Below, piece by piece: positions 51,536 through 59,610 of a DNA stretch of 64,000 nucleotides. Below the pieces are notes generated by a model. It was not told where the DNA came from. It made no database searches and worked only from the letters and a program-made list of their open reading frames with translations. Each line of letters opens with the position of its first letter. The stretch's first letter is position 1. The stretch spans positions 1 through 64,000 of the forward strand of contig NZ_JADWOX010000005.1 of NCBI RefSeq assembly GCF_016135805.1, read 5' to 3'. The stretch comes from Caulobacter hibisci (lineage in GTDB: Bacteria > Pseudomonadota > Alphaproteobacteria > Caulobacterales > Caulobacteraceae). The position numbers and the translations under genes were made by a program.

Positions 51536-51973
51536 ATGCCCAATCCCACAGCCCTCGCGTTCGGCTATCCCCGCTCGAAAGTCGCGGAGACCGATCGCTG
51601 GCTGGTCCTGGTCCGTCCCAAGCAGCCGACTTTCGGGTCTCTCGTCCTCGTATGCAAGGAACCCGTGCAGGCGTTTTCGGAGTTAAGCCCCGAAGCCTTC
51701 GCCGACATGGGGGTCGCCGTCGCCGGGATCGAACGCGTTTTGAAGGCCAAGGTTGCGTACGAAAAGATCAATTACCTGATGCTGATGATGGTCGACCGCG
51801 ACGTCCATTTCCACGTGCTGCCCCGCTACGACGGCGCGCGCGAGCACGAGGGGGCCAGCTTCCCCGACGCCGGCTGGCCGGCCGCCCCGGCCCTGGGCTC
51901 TGCCGTCGCCTTGGATGACGACGCCGTCGCCCGCCTGGCCGCCGACTTCGCCGAGGCTTGGGCCGCCGCGTGA
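51536..51973 (+). CDS. HIT-family hydrolase
   Basis: A 145 aa HIT-like protein. The signature region is VDRDVHFHVLPRY near residue 85: the canonical H-phi-H-phi-H-phi-phi has aspartate in place of the first histidine. The middle (nucleophilic) histidine is kept. N-terminus RPKQPTFGSLVLVCKEPVQ fits the family. It likely hydrolyses a nucleotide phosphoramidate or nucleotide conjugate. Its stop overlaps the GTG start of the LptF-type gene, so it is part of the permease and ceramide synthase operon. Confidence 0.8.
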   Translation: MPNPTALAFGYPRSKVAETDRWLVLVRPKQPTFGSLVLVCKEPVQAFSELSPEAFADMGVAVAGIERVLKAKVAYEKINYLMLMMVDRDVHFHVLPRYDGAREHEGASFPDAGWPAAPALGSAVALDDDAVARLAADFAEAWAAA

Positions 51974-53199
51974 GCAAGACCAAGAAGAAGCCCGATCCCC
52001 GTCGCCTGACAGCCTTCGGCCTGATCGACCGCTACCTGCTGCGCCTGCTGGGCTGGCCGCTCGCCGGGTGCTTGGGCCTGACCGTCATCGCCCTGCTGCT
52101 CGAGCGCGTGCTGCGCCTGCTCGACCTCTTGTCGCAGAGCAGCGCCCGCTTCGACTACGTCACCCAGCTGGCCCTAAACCTGGTGCCGCACTATCTGGGC
52201 CTGGCCCTGCCGGTGGCGTTCTTCGTCGCCCTGTTCATCGTCATCAGCAAGCTCTCCGACGGCTCGGAGATCGACGCCCTGCTGGCCGGCGGCCAGTCGC
52301 TGGAGCGGGTCGCAGCGCCCTTCGTCTGCATCGGCCTGGCGCTCAGCGTCTTCAGCATCGGGGTGTTCGGCTATGTCCAGCCCTACAGCCGCTACGCCTA
52401 TCGCGCCGTGATGCACGCGGCCGTCAACGCCGGCTGGAACGGCCGCCTGTCGGGCGGCGCCTTCATCGACGACGACGGCTCGATGATGACCGCCGACAGC
52501 GCCGACCTCTCCGGCCAGACCCTGACCCGCGTCTTCATCCGCCGTCCCGACGCCGCCGGCCGCGAAGAGCTGATCACCGCCGCCAGCGCCACCCTGCAGG
52601 TCGCTCCCGACGGCAAGACCGTGACCATGCGCCTGAAGTCGGGCCGCCGGATCGGCAACGACGCGCGCGGCGCCTATCGCAGCCTGGCCTTCGACGACCT
52701 GACCACCCAGGCCCCGCTGAAGGCCGCCGCCGGGCTCCTGCGCGCCCGGGGCGGCGACGAGCGCGAGTTGACCCTGGGCGAACTGGCCCGCCAGGCCAAT
52801 TCCCCCAATCCGGTCGTGCCCAAGGCCACCCTGTGGGCCGAGTTCTACGGCCGCCTGGCCCGCGCCGCCTTCCTGCCGTTCCTGCCGCTGCTGGCCTTCC
52901 CGCTAGGCCTGGCCGCCAAGCGCGGAAATCGCGCGCCGGGCCTGCTGCTGGCCGGGGTTCTGCTGCTGGCCTTCCAGCACAGCCTGCTCTTGGGCCAGAG
53001 CCTGGCCGAGTCCGGTCGCCTGGCCCCCATCCCCGCCGTCGGCGCGCCGTTCCTGGTGTTCACGGGCCTGGCGGTCTGGCTGTTTGTCGGCAGCCGCACG
53101 CGGCCCGGCGACACCCCGATCTCGCGCCTCGTCCTGGCCATGGGCGCCTGGTTCCGCCGCATGATCAAACTTCTCCAGCCCAAGGAGCGCGCCGCATGA
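51970..53199 (+). CDS. LptF/LptG (YjgP/YjgQ) family permease A
   Basis: A 409 aa membrane protein with the LptF/G layout: two to three N-terminal helices (LIDRYLLRLLGWPLAGCLGL as the coupling start), a large periplasmic beta-jellyroll part (about residues 110-290) and three C-terminal helices. In LPS export LptF and LptG pair as the transmembrane part of the ABC machine. The start is the GTG at 51970, overlapping the HIT stop. It is coupled to the second permease and, beyond it, to the ceramide synthase. Confidence 0.84.
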   Translation: MSKTKKKPDPRRLTAFGLIDRYLLRLLGWPLAGCLGLTVIALLLERVLRLLDLLSQSSARFDYVTQLALNLVPHYLGLALPVAFFVALFIVISKLSDGSEIDALLAGGQSLERVAAPFVCIGLALSVFSIGVFGYVQPYSRYAYRAVMHAAVNAGWNGRLSGGAFIDDDGSMMTADSADLSGQTLTRVFIRRPDAAGREELITAASATLQVAPDGKTVTMRLKSGRRIGNDARGAYRSLAFDDLTTQAPLKAAAGLLRARGGDERELTLGELARQANSPNPVVPKATLWAEFYGRLARAAFLPFLPLLAFPLGLAAKRGNRAPGLLLAGVLLLAFQHSLLLGQSLAESGRLAPIPAVGAPFLVFTGLAVWLFVGSRTRPGDTPISRLVLAMGAWFRRMIKLLQPKERAA

Positions 53200-54257
53200 G
53201 GCTGCAGCTCTACGTCCTGCGCACCGTGGCCACGCGGGTGCTCGGCGCCATCCTGGTGCTGATGGCCATCCTGCAGATCCTCGACCTGCTGGAAGTCACC
53301 ACCGACATCCTCGACCGCGGTCTGGGCGTGGGCGGGGTGTTCTACTACGCCGCCCTGCGCGCCCCGCGCCTGTTCGAGCAGGTCGCGCCGCTGGGCGTGC
53401 TGGCCGGCGGCCTGTTCGCCTTCTCGCAGCTGGCCCGCGAGAACGCCGTCGTCGCCATGCGCGCCAGCGGCGTTTCCGGCTACCGCATCGTGCTGATGGC
53501 CGTGCCGGTGGCGATCGCCGTGCTGTCGCTCGACGCCCTGTGCGGCCAGGTGATCTCGCCGCGCACCGACCCGACGCTGAGCGCCTGGTGGGCCGCCACC
53601 ACCCCGGTCGCCGACCGCAAGGCCCCCGTCCCGCGCACCTTCCGCGCAGGCGAGGACCTGGTCACCGCCAAGGAGTCCGTGTCCGACGGCGCGGAACTGC
53701 GGGACCTGACGATCTATCGCCGCGACAAGACCGGCGCCCTGACCGAACGCGTCGCCGCCCCCGTCGCCAGCTACCGGAACGGCGCCTGGCGCCTGGAAAA
53801 GCCCGTCACCACCCGCTTCATGGGCGACCGGGTCGAGCCGATGATCGCCGCCTCGGCCACCTGGCCCACGGCGCTGCGGCCCGCCGATGTCCAGGCCCTG
53901 TTCGCCGACGCCCCCGCCCCCTCGGCCGCCTCGGCCCGCCGGGCGCTGGAGAACGGCGGCTCCGACCGCCCGCAGAGCTTCTACGCCACCCGCCTGCAGA
54001 CCGCCTTCTCCGGACCGCTGGCGGCCCTGGTCATGCTGCTGCTCAGCGCCCCCGTCGCCTGGGCCAATTTCCGCAGCGGCCAAGGCGCCGTCCTGCTGAC
54101 CACGGGGCTGGCCGCGGGCCTGGTCTATCTGGTCGCCGACGGCCTGCTGTCGGCGCTGGGCGAGTCCGGATCGCTGTCGCCGATCCTGGCCGCCTGGTCC
54201 GCCCCCGCCGTCTTCGCCGCCCTCGCGGTGCGCACCTTCGTATCCCTGGAGGGATGA
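53196..54257 (+). CDS. LptF/LptG (YjgP/YjgQ) family permease B
   Basis: A 353 aa partner of the preceding permease: RLQLYVLRTVATRVLGAILV at the N-terminus, the conserved loop FSQLARENAVVAMRASGVSG (coupling helix that contacts the ATPase), a periplasmic domain, and three C-terminal helices. It overlaps the preceding gene and the ceramide synthase gene by four bases. No ATPase (LptB) gene is in the window, so a remote LptB would have to power it. Whether it moves LPS or sphingolipid is open. Confidence 0.84.
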   Translation: MRLQLYVLRTVATRVLGAILVLMAILQILDLLEVTTDILDRGLGVGGVFYYAALRAPRLFEQVAPLGVLAGGLFAFSQLARENAVVAMRASGVSGYRIVLMAVPVAIAVLSLDALCGQVISPRTDPTLSAWWAATTPVADRKAPVPRTFRAGEDLVTAKESVSDGAELRDLTIYRRDKTGALTERVAAPVASYRNGAWRLEKPVTTRFMGDRVEPMIAASATWPTALRPADVQALFADAPAPSAASARRALENGGSDRPQSFYATRLQTAFSGPLAALVMLLLSAPVAWANFRSGQGAVLLTTGLAAGLVYLVADGLLSALGESGSLSPILAAWSAPAVFAALAVRTFVSLEG

Positions 54258-55411
54258 TGCCTTTCGATTCCGCGGCCGAGGCGATCTCGGTCCTGCCCGT
54301 GCGCACGCCTGAAGAACTCAAGCGCTTCATCGCCCTTCCCGCGCGCCTCAACGCCAAGGATCCCAACTGGATCACGCCGCTGTTCCTGGAGCGGACCGAG
54401 GCCCTGTCGCCCAAGACCAACCCGTTCTTCGCCCACGCGCAGGTGCAGCTGTTCCTGGCCGTGCGCGGCGGCCGCGACGTCGGCCGGATCAGCGCCCAGA
54501 TCGACGAGCTGACGCCGCAGAAGACGCCCGGACGCCTCGACGGCCACTTCGGCCTGATCGCCGCCGAGGATGATGCCGAGGTCTTCTCCGCCCTGTTCGC
54601 CGCCGCCGAGGCCTGGCTGCTCGAGCGCGGCCGCACCCATGTGATGGGTCCGTTCAACCTGTCGATCAACGAGGAGGTCGGCCTGCTGGTCGACGGCTTC
54701 GACACCCCGCCAATGGTGATGATGGGCCATGACCCGGCCTATGCCGGGGCCCGCGTCGAGCAGCAGGGCTACGCCAAGGCCAAGGACGTCTACGCCTACT
54801 ACGCCCCGATGCATGTCGACCTGCCGCCGGCCGTGCGCCGCCGCGCCGAGCGTCCGCCGGCCGACGGCGTCGTGCTGCGCCAGCTCGACATGAGCCGCTA
54901 CGACGAGGAGGTCGCCACCCTGACCGACATCCTCAACGACGCCTGGAAGGACAATTGGGGCTTCACCCCCACCACCGAGGCCGAGACCGCCCAGCTGGCC
55001 AAGGCCCTCAAGGCCGTGATCGACAAGCGCCTGACCTGGTTCGCCGAGATCGACGGCGAGGCCGCCGGGATCCTGGTGTTCCTGCCCAACGTCAACGAGG
55101 CCATCCGCGACCTCGGCGGCAAGCTGCTGCCGTTCGGCTGGGCCAAGCTGCTGTGGCGGCTGAAGGTCAAGCGCGTGAAGTCGGCCCGCATCCCGCTGAT
55201 GGGCGTGAAACGCAAGTTCGCCGAGGGCATCCGCGGCCGCATGCTGCCGTTCCAGATGATGCACGCCGGCCGCACCTCGGCCCTGGCGCTGGGCTACGAG
55301 CGCTTCGAGATTTCGTGGGTGCTGGAAGAGAACATGCCCATGCGCCGCATCGCCGAGGTCATCGGGTCGCAGATCTACAAGACCTATCGCGTCTACGAGA
55401 AGGCGCTGTGA
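54257..55411 (+). CDS. bcerS: Bacterial ceramide synthase (bCerS), GNAT-like acyltransferase
   Basis: A 384 aa acyltransferase-like protein. It begins MPFDSAAEAISVLPVRTPEE and has LNAKDPNWITPLFLERTEAL, GPFNLSINEEVGLLVDGFDT and MMHAGRTSALALGYERFEISWVLEEN near the end. These are the hallmarks of the long GNAT-like protein shown in C. crescentus to be the ceramide synthase (N-acylating 3-oxosphinganine). Gene order (LptFG pair, then this, then a nucleotidyltransferase) matches that locus. GGAGGG lies just before the ATG; an ATG three bases earlier is possible. Confidence 0.88.
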   Translation: MPFDSAAEAISVLPVRTPEELKRFIALPARLNAKDPNWITPLFLERTEALSPKTNPFFAHAQVQLFLAVRGGRDVGRISAQIDELTPQKTPGRLDGHFGLIAAEDDAEVFSALFAAAEAWLLERGRTHVMGPFNLSINEEVGLLVDGFDTPPMVMMGHDPAYAGARVEQQGYAKAKDVYAYYAPMHVDLPPAVRRRAERPPADGVVLRQLDMSRYDEEVATLTDILNDAWKDNWGFTPTTEAETAQLAKALKAVIDKRLTWFAEIDGEAAGILVFLPNVNEAIRDLGGKLLPFGWAKLLWRLKVKRVKSARIPLMGVKRKFAEGIRGRMLPFQMMHAGRTSALALGYERFEISWVLEENMPMRRIAEVIGSQIYKTYRVYEKAL

Positions 55412-56166
55412 TCCAGCCCTTCAAGGCCCTCGTCCTGGCCGGCTCGCGGCCGGGCGAGGTCGACAGCGCCGCGGCCTATGCCGGGGTCTCGCACAAGGGG
55501 CTGATCACGCTGGAGGGCCGCACCCTGCTCGATCGCGTGCTGGGCGCGGTGCAGGCGGCGGGCGCGGACGCGATCGGCGTCTCGACCTCCGACGCGGCCA
55601 TCGTCTCGGCCCTGCCGGTCGGCGTCGCCGCCATCGCCGCTTCGACCGAGGGTCCCAGCCAGAGCGTGCGCGAAGGTGCGCAGGCGCTGGGCTTCCCGCT
55701 GCTGATCACCACGGTTGACCACGCCCTGCTCAAGCCCGAGTGGATCGCCCAGTTCCTGACCGATGCCCCGCAAGACGCCGACGTCGCCCTGATGCTGGCC
55801 CCGGAGGACCGCGTCCGCGCCGCCGCGCCGGACACCCAGCGCACCTATCTGAAGTTCCGCGACGGCCGCTTCTCGGGCTGCAACCTCTTCCTGTTCCGCA
55901 GCGAGGCCGCCCTGCCCGCCATCGCCCTGTGGCGCCGGGTCGAGCAGAACCGCAAGCAGCCCTGGAAGATCGCCGCCATGCTCGGCCCGGGCCTGCTGGT
56001 CCGCTACCTGCTGGGCCTGCTGACCCTCGACGAAGCCATCGCCCGCCTGGGCGCCCTGGCTGGCGTCAAGGCCGCGGCGGTCCGCGCCCAGGACGGCCTG
56101 GCGGCGGTGGACGTCGATAAGCCGGCCGACCTCGACCTCGTGCGCAGGATCGTCGGCGAGGCCTGA
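55408..56166 (+). CDS. MobA-like NTP transferase domain protein
   Basis: A 252 aa protein of the MobA/NTP-transferase fold. The nucleotide loop is LVLAGSRPGEVDSAAAYAGV (LAGxRxG instead of LAGGxSxRMG), the DxD-like position is TTVDHALL near residue 98, and C-terminal ALRR-type helices end DVDKPADLDLV. It overlaps the ceramide synthase gene (GTGA). It may activate a sugar or glycerate-type head group with CTP or another NTP. The exact nucleotide and acceptor are unknown. Confidence 0.75.
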   Translation: MIQPFKALVLAGSRPGEVDSAAAYAGVSHKGLITLEGRTLLDRVLGAVQAAGADAIGVSTSDAAIVSALPVGVAAIAASTEGPSQSVREGAQALGFPLLITTVDHALLKPEWIAQFLTDAPQDADVALMLAPEDRVRAAAPDTQRTYLKFRDGRFSGCNLFLFRSEAALPAIALWRRVEQNRKQPWKIAAMLGPGLLVRYLLGLLTLDEAIARLGALAGVKAAAVRAQDGLAAVDVDKPADLDLVRRIVGEA

Positions 56167-56317
56167 CCGTTCGCCCACCAGGCGAACATCACCTTGAAAA
56201 CCAAAGGTTTTTGTCGATATCGGCGGCGAGAAGCCTTCCCAAGTTCGAGCCCCGCGCCTATCTGCCCAAGCAATCGTCCGCCTACGGCGTGACGAGGCCG
56301 ACCCACAGTTCATAAGC

Positions 56318-57253
56318 TTGCCCGTGTTCCGATCCCTCCTGCGCCCCGCCCTGCTGGGCGCCCTGCTGCTGCTTTCCGCCTGCGCCAGCATCGACATCCC
56401 CGCCTCGCCGCGGACGGCGTTCAGCCGCAGCGCCTCGAGCACGCTGTCCGAGGGCGTGACCTACTGGAGCGAGACCCGCGAGAACCCGCTGCGGCAAGTC
56501 TTCCACGTGGTCCAGCTCGATCTGGCCAATCCCAAGGTTCAGCTGTTCGTCTCGCCGCCCAATGACGGCGCGGGGCAGTATCATGCCCGCACGACCTCGG
56601 AATTCGTGACCGCCTCGGGCGCCCTGCTGGCCGTCAACGCCAGCTACTTCGTGCCCTTCAAGCCCGGCGCGCCGGGCGGCGACGACTTCGTGCCCCATGC
56701 GGGCCAGCACGTGGATCCGGTCGGCAAGGTGATCGTCGGCGGCGCCGTCGTCGCTCCACCCGAGGCGCCGGAGGTCGATCCGCGGGTCAACGCCATCCTC
56801 TGCATCCACCCGTCCTTCGTCGAGATCCGCTCGGGCCACACCTGCCGCTGGGACGTGGTCGACGCGGTGGCGGCCGGTCCGGTGCTGCTGGTCGACGGCG
56901 CCGAGCGATCGTTCAAGCACGCCGGCCCGAAATACGCCGCCGACCGCCATCCGCGCACCGCCCTGGGCGTCTCGGCCGACGGCCGCACGGGCTGGCTGGT
57001 GGTGGTCGACGGTCGCCAGACCGTGCTCAGCGAAGGCGCGACTCTGCCCGAGCTGACCGCCTTCTTCCGCGACCTGGGCGCGGCCGACGCCATCAACCTG
57101 GACGGCGGCGGCTCGACCACCCTGGCCGTGGACGACGGTTTCGGCCGCCCGCGCGTGCTGAACTCGCCGATCCACACCGGCGTGCCCGGTCGCGAGCGGC
57201 CGGTGGCCAACCAGCTGGGCGTGCGGGTGACGACGACCGTTTCCGCCCGCTGA
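56318..57253 (+). CDS. Phosphodiester glycosidase (NAGPA) domain lipoprotein
   Basis: A 311 aa protein with a lipoprotein signal (LLGALLLLSACASID; lipobox LSAC). The mature part has the NAGPA domain signature NLDGGGSTTLAV near residue 265 and VNASYF near residue 107, typical of phosphodiester N-acetylglucosaminidase-like hydrolases. It should act in the periplasm or at the outer membrane on a phosphodiester or glycosidic bond. The start is TTG 56318 or GTG 56324. Position next to ceramide phosphoglycerate genes raises the idea of a head-group trimming enzyme; this is speculative. Confidence 0.78.
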   Translation: MPVFRSLLRPALLGALLLLSACASIDIPASPRTAFSRSASSTLSEGVTYWSETRENPLRQVFHVVQLDLANPKVQLFVSPPNDGAGQYHARTTSEFVTASGALLAVNASYFVPFKPGAPGGDDFVPHAGQHVDPVGKVIVGGAVVAPPEAPEVDPRVNAILCIHPSFVEIRSGHTCRWDVVDAVAAGPVLLVDGAERSFKHAGPKYAADRHPRTALGVSADGRTGWLVVVDGRQTVLSEGATLPELTAFFRDLGAADAINLDGGGSTTLAVDDGFGRPRVLNSPIHTGVPGRERPVANQLGVRVTTTVSAR

Positions 57254-57259
57254 GGCCGC

Positions 57260-58021
57260 TCAGGCCGGCGTCGCCTCGGCCGCCGCCCAGGCTTCCGCCA
57301 GCTCGCGGTTTTTGGGCAGGTCTTCGGGGAAGTCCATCTCGGCCCAGTCCAGGCCCTCGATCAAGCGCACGGCCACGGCGTCGTGAGCGCGGGCGATCTG
57401 GTCGATGGCCGACAGGTACCAGCGGCGCAGGCCTTCGGGCGTGCGCAGCGAACGCTCGACGATGTCGGTGAACAGCGCCGCGCCCTCGGGCTCGAAGCGC
57501 AGGAAGCCGATCGACTCGGCGTCGTAGGCGGTGATGGTCTTGCCGATCTCGCGCAGGGCGTCGCCCTCGGTGCGCACCTTCATGTCGTCGGCGTCGTAGC
57601 CGCCGGCCTTGCGGTCGATGGTGACGGTGATCGGGGCCGACGGCGCGGTCAGCAGGCGCTCGGCGATGGCCGGCTCGAACAGGGTGTCGCCGTTCAGCAG
57701 CAGGAAGGTCCCCTGCATCTCGCCGCGCGCCATCCACACCGAGGCCAGGTTGTCGCTGACGCTGTAGAACGGGTTGAACAGGGTGCGCAGGGTCAGGCCC
57801 GGCAGGCGCAGATGGGCCAGCTCGGCCTCGACCAAGTCGGCGGCGAAGCCGGTGACGACCACCACCTCGGTGACGCCGGCCTGGTGCAGGTGGCGGATCT
57901 GCCATTCCAGCACCGAACGGCCCGACAGCTCGACCAGGCACTTGGGCCGGGTGTCGGTCAGCGGCGACAGGCGCTTGCCCTGCCCGGCGCTGAGGATGAT
58001 GGCTTTGACCGGCGGCTGCAT
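57260..58021 (-). CDS. Nucleotidyltransferase (LicC/phosphocholine-cytidylyltransferase-like), CpgD candidate
   Basis: A 253 aa sugar-nucleotide-fold NTP transferase. The signature is AIILSAGQGKRLSPLTDTRP followed by KCLVELSG, and the catalytic acidic residue is in LLLNGDTLFEPA near residue 105. This group includes CTP:phosphocholine cytidylyltransferases. A phosphoglycerate cytidylyltransferase (CpgD) has been reported for the C. crescentus ceramide pathway, and this gene, converging on the phosphodiester-glycosidase gene, is the best candidate in the window. That assignment is inference from domain type and location. Confidence 0.68.
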   Translation of the reverse strand: MQPPVKAIILSAGQGKRLSPLTDTRPKCLVELSGRSVLEWQIRHLHQAGVTEVVVVTGFAADLVEAELAHLRLPGLTLRTLFNPFYSVSDNLASVWMARGEMQGTFLLLNGDTLFEPAIAERLLTAPSAPITVTIDRKAGGYDADDMKVRTEGDALREIGKTITAYDAESIGFLRFEPEGAALFTDIVERSLRTPEGLRRWYLSAIDQIARAHDAVAVRLIEGLDWAEMDFPEDLPKNRELAEAWAAAEATPA

Positions 58022-58358
58022 GGGGAAAACTCGAACGCGCCGCGCAAGGCGACGAAGGCGGGACCGAAAAGGCGAGGAAGCGACTCGAAGCGAGCCTTAC
58101 CAGCGCAATTTGGTCGCGACCATAGCCAGGGCAAGGCCCGTCGTCCCGCAAAAGGCCGATTTGCGACAATGTGCGCGGGTGGGATGCCGCCTCGCGCTCA
58201 CCAAGCTCGTCATCCCGGAAACGGCGAAGCCGTTATCTGGGACCCAGAGGCCGGCGCACAAAATTGGCTGGCGACGATGGCGCTGGCCGGCGCAGTGCGG
58301 CCGCCCCTGGGTCGCCGGCTCTACGCTGCGCTTCGGCCGGGATGACGGGAGAAGGGAG
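58022..58358. other. 337 bp intergenic region with family F repeat
   Basis: It lies upstream of the nucleotidyltransferase (minus strand) and after the end of the DJ-1 gene. I see no credible gene. It contains the palindromic element at 58206-58350. The remaining 180 bp should hold the promoter of the nucleotidyltransferase gene; no clear boxes were recognised. Confidence 0.6.
58206..58350. repeat. Palindromic intergenic element, family F
   Basis: It begins CTCGTCATCCCGGAAACGGC and ends CTTCGGCCGGGATGACGGGA, with internal arms GGGACCCAGAGGCCGGCG and CGCCGGC...CCTGGGTCGCCGGC. Only one copy is seen in the window, but its architecture (paired ends, inner hairpins, location) is the same as the other families. 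Confidence 0.75.
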
Positions 58359-59162
58359 TCACGCTTCCACCGTAACCTTTGCAGGATGCAGCCGCGCCTC
58401 GATCGCCGCGTCGAGCGCGCCGCGGAAGCCAGTCATGCCGGCGTTGACCGGCTCGAAGACGTCGTAGGCCACCGAGCACGGATCGCCGCCCGGGAACGGC
58501 GGGTCGGGATGGTACTGGATCGACAGCTGCACCTTCTGAGCCGCCAGCGCGGCCTTGTCGGCGGCGTCGGGCCCGCCGGCCAGGTCGGTGACGATGGTCT
58601 GGACCATGAACAGCGACTCGTCGACCGACGACGAGATGCCGCCGCCGGTGATGCGGTTGCGGTCCTTGTACCAGCGCGGGCAGCCGTTCACGACGGTCAC
58701 CGTCGGAAACAGCTTCAGGCAGTCGATGAAGGCCCAGTGGGTCGTCGCCTGATAACCGTCCAGCAGCCCGGCCGAGGCCAGGATCAGGCCGCCGGTGCAG
58801 ACCGAGACCACATAGCGCGCCTCCGGCGCTCGCTGCTTGAGGAAGTCGAGCAGGGCCGTGTCGCCGATGGCGTCCTGCAGGCCGTTGCCGCCGCCCGGCA
58901 CGAACAGCAGATCGATGTGCGGGCTGCTGTAGAAGTCGTACTGCGCCACGACCTTCAGCGGCCCCGAGGTCGGGATCGGCTGGGTGGTGGCCGCCACGGT
59001 GGCGACCTGGATCGTGCGGTCGATCACCGAGCCGTCGAAGAAGCCGAACACCTCGTGCGGACCGGCGACGTCGAGGATGTCGACGCCCGGATAGAGCACG
59101 ATGCCCACCGTGAACGGCGGCGACGCCGGCGCGGCGGCGGGCAGGATGCGCGGGTCGCTCAC
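58359..59162 (-). CDS. DJ-1/PfpI (GATase1-like) family protein
   Basis: A 267 aa cytoplasmic protein with the DJ-1/PfpI fold. The nucleophile elbow is VVSVCTGGLILASAGLLDG with the reactive cysteine near residue 117, and the N-terminal strand is FTVGIVLYPGVDILDVAGPH. These proteins resemble the N-terminal part of GlxA-type regulators, isonitrile hydratases and glyoxalases, but there is no HTH domain. The GTG at 59162 overlaps the stop of the upstream gene, so it is part of the copper-oxidase operon. Its substrate is unknown. Confidence 0.8.
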   Translation of the reverse strand: MSDPRILPAAAPASPPFTVGIVLYPGVDILDVAGPHEVFGFFDGSVIDRTIQVATVAATTQPIPTSGPLKVVAQYDFYSSPHIDLLFVPGGGNGLQDAIGDTALLDFLKQRAPEARYVVSVCTGGLILASAGLLDGYQATTHWAFIDCLKLFPTVTVVNGCPRWYKDRNRITGGGISSSVDESLFMVQTIVTDLAGGPDAADKAALAAQKVQLSIQYHPDPPFPGGDPCSVAYDVFEPVNAGMTGFRGALDAAIEARLHPAKVTVEA

Positions 59163-59572
59163 TGCCGCACCGCGATGAACGACGCCGTCACCCCGGCCGG
59201 CTCGCCGTTGTGCGGCTTGGCGCGGACCGTCGTGCCCAGCAGCGACGGCACCTGGTCGACGGCGTCGGGCCACTCGTAGCCCGGCCAGGCGTGATAGTCG
59301 TACTCCCAGCCCGCCGTCGGCGTGCCGTCACGGCCGTAGCCGTCGATGACCAGGGTGACCGGCCCGTCGCAGTCGCCGATGATCTTGCCCTTCAGGTCCA
59401 GAACATAGCCGCCGCCCATGTCGAGCGTGCCGATGATCGTCTCCGGGGTCGGGGTCTCGAAGGTGAACACCCCCTCGCCGAAGATCAGGCTGAGCGCTGT
59501 CTGGGCGTTGCCGTCCACCAGCTCGGGATTGTTCAGGTAGCTGCGATAGGTCCACTTGCCGGCGATCGCCAT
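59159..59572 (-). CDS. Small beta-rich protein of unknown function in the tyrosinase operon
   Basis: A 137 aa protein that I do not recognise. It has no signal peptide and is rich in beta-strand-forming stretches with aromatic residues (AIAGKWTYRSYLNNPELV, GGGYVLDLKGKIIGD, TAGWEYDYHAWPGYEWPD). The start GKWTYRSY recalls calycin/avidin-like barrels, but this is only a resemblance. It sits 38 bp downstream of the tyrosinase gene and overlaps the DJ-1 gene. Confidence 0.6.
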   Translation of the reverse strand: MAIAGKWTYRSYLNNPELVDGNAQTALSLIFGEGVFTFETPTPETIIGTLDMGGGYVLDLKGKIIGDCDGPVTLVIDGYGRDGTPTAGWEYDYHAWPGYEWPDAVDQVPSLLGTTVRAKPHNGEPAGVTASFIAVRQ

Positions 59573-59610
59573 CGGGCGTCCTCCCTTTCAGATCTTCGAC
59601 CTTCCGCCCG

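Noticed and set aside
56195-56215. AAAACC-AAA-GGTTTT hairpin after the MobA-like gene as a terminator
   Set aside because: The stem is short and AT-rich and the T run is part of the stem; too weak to call.
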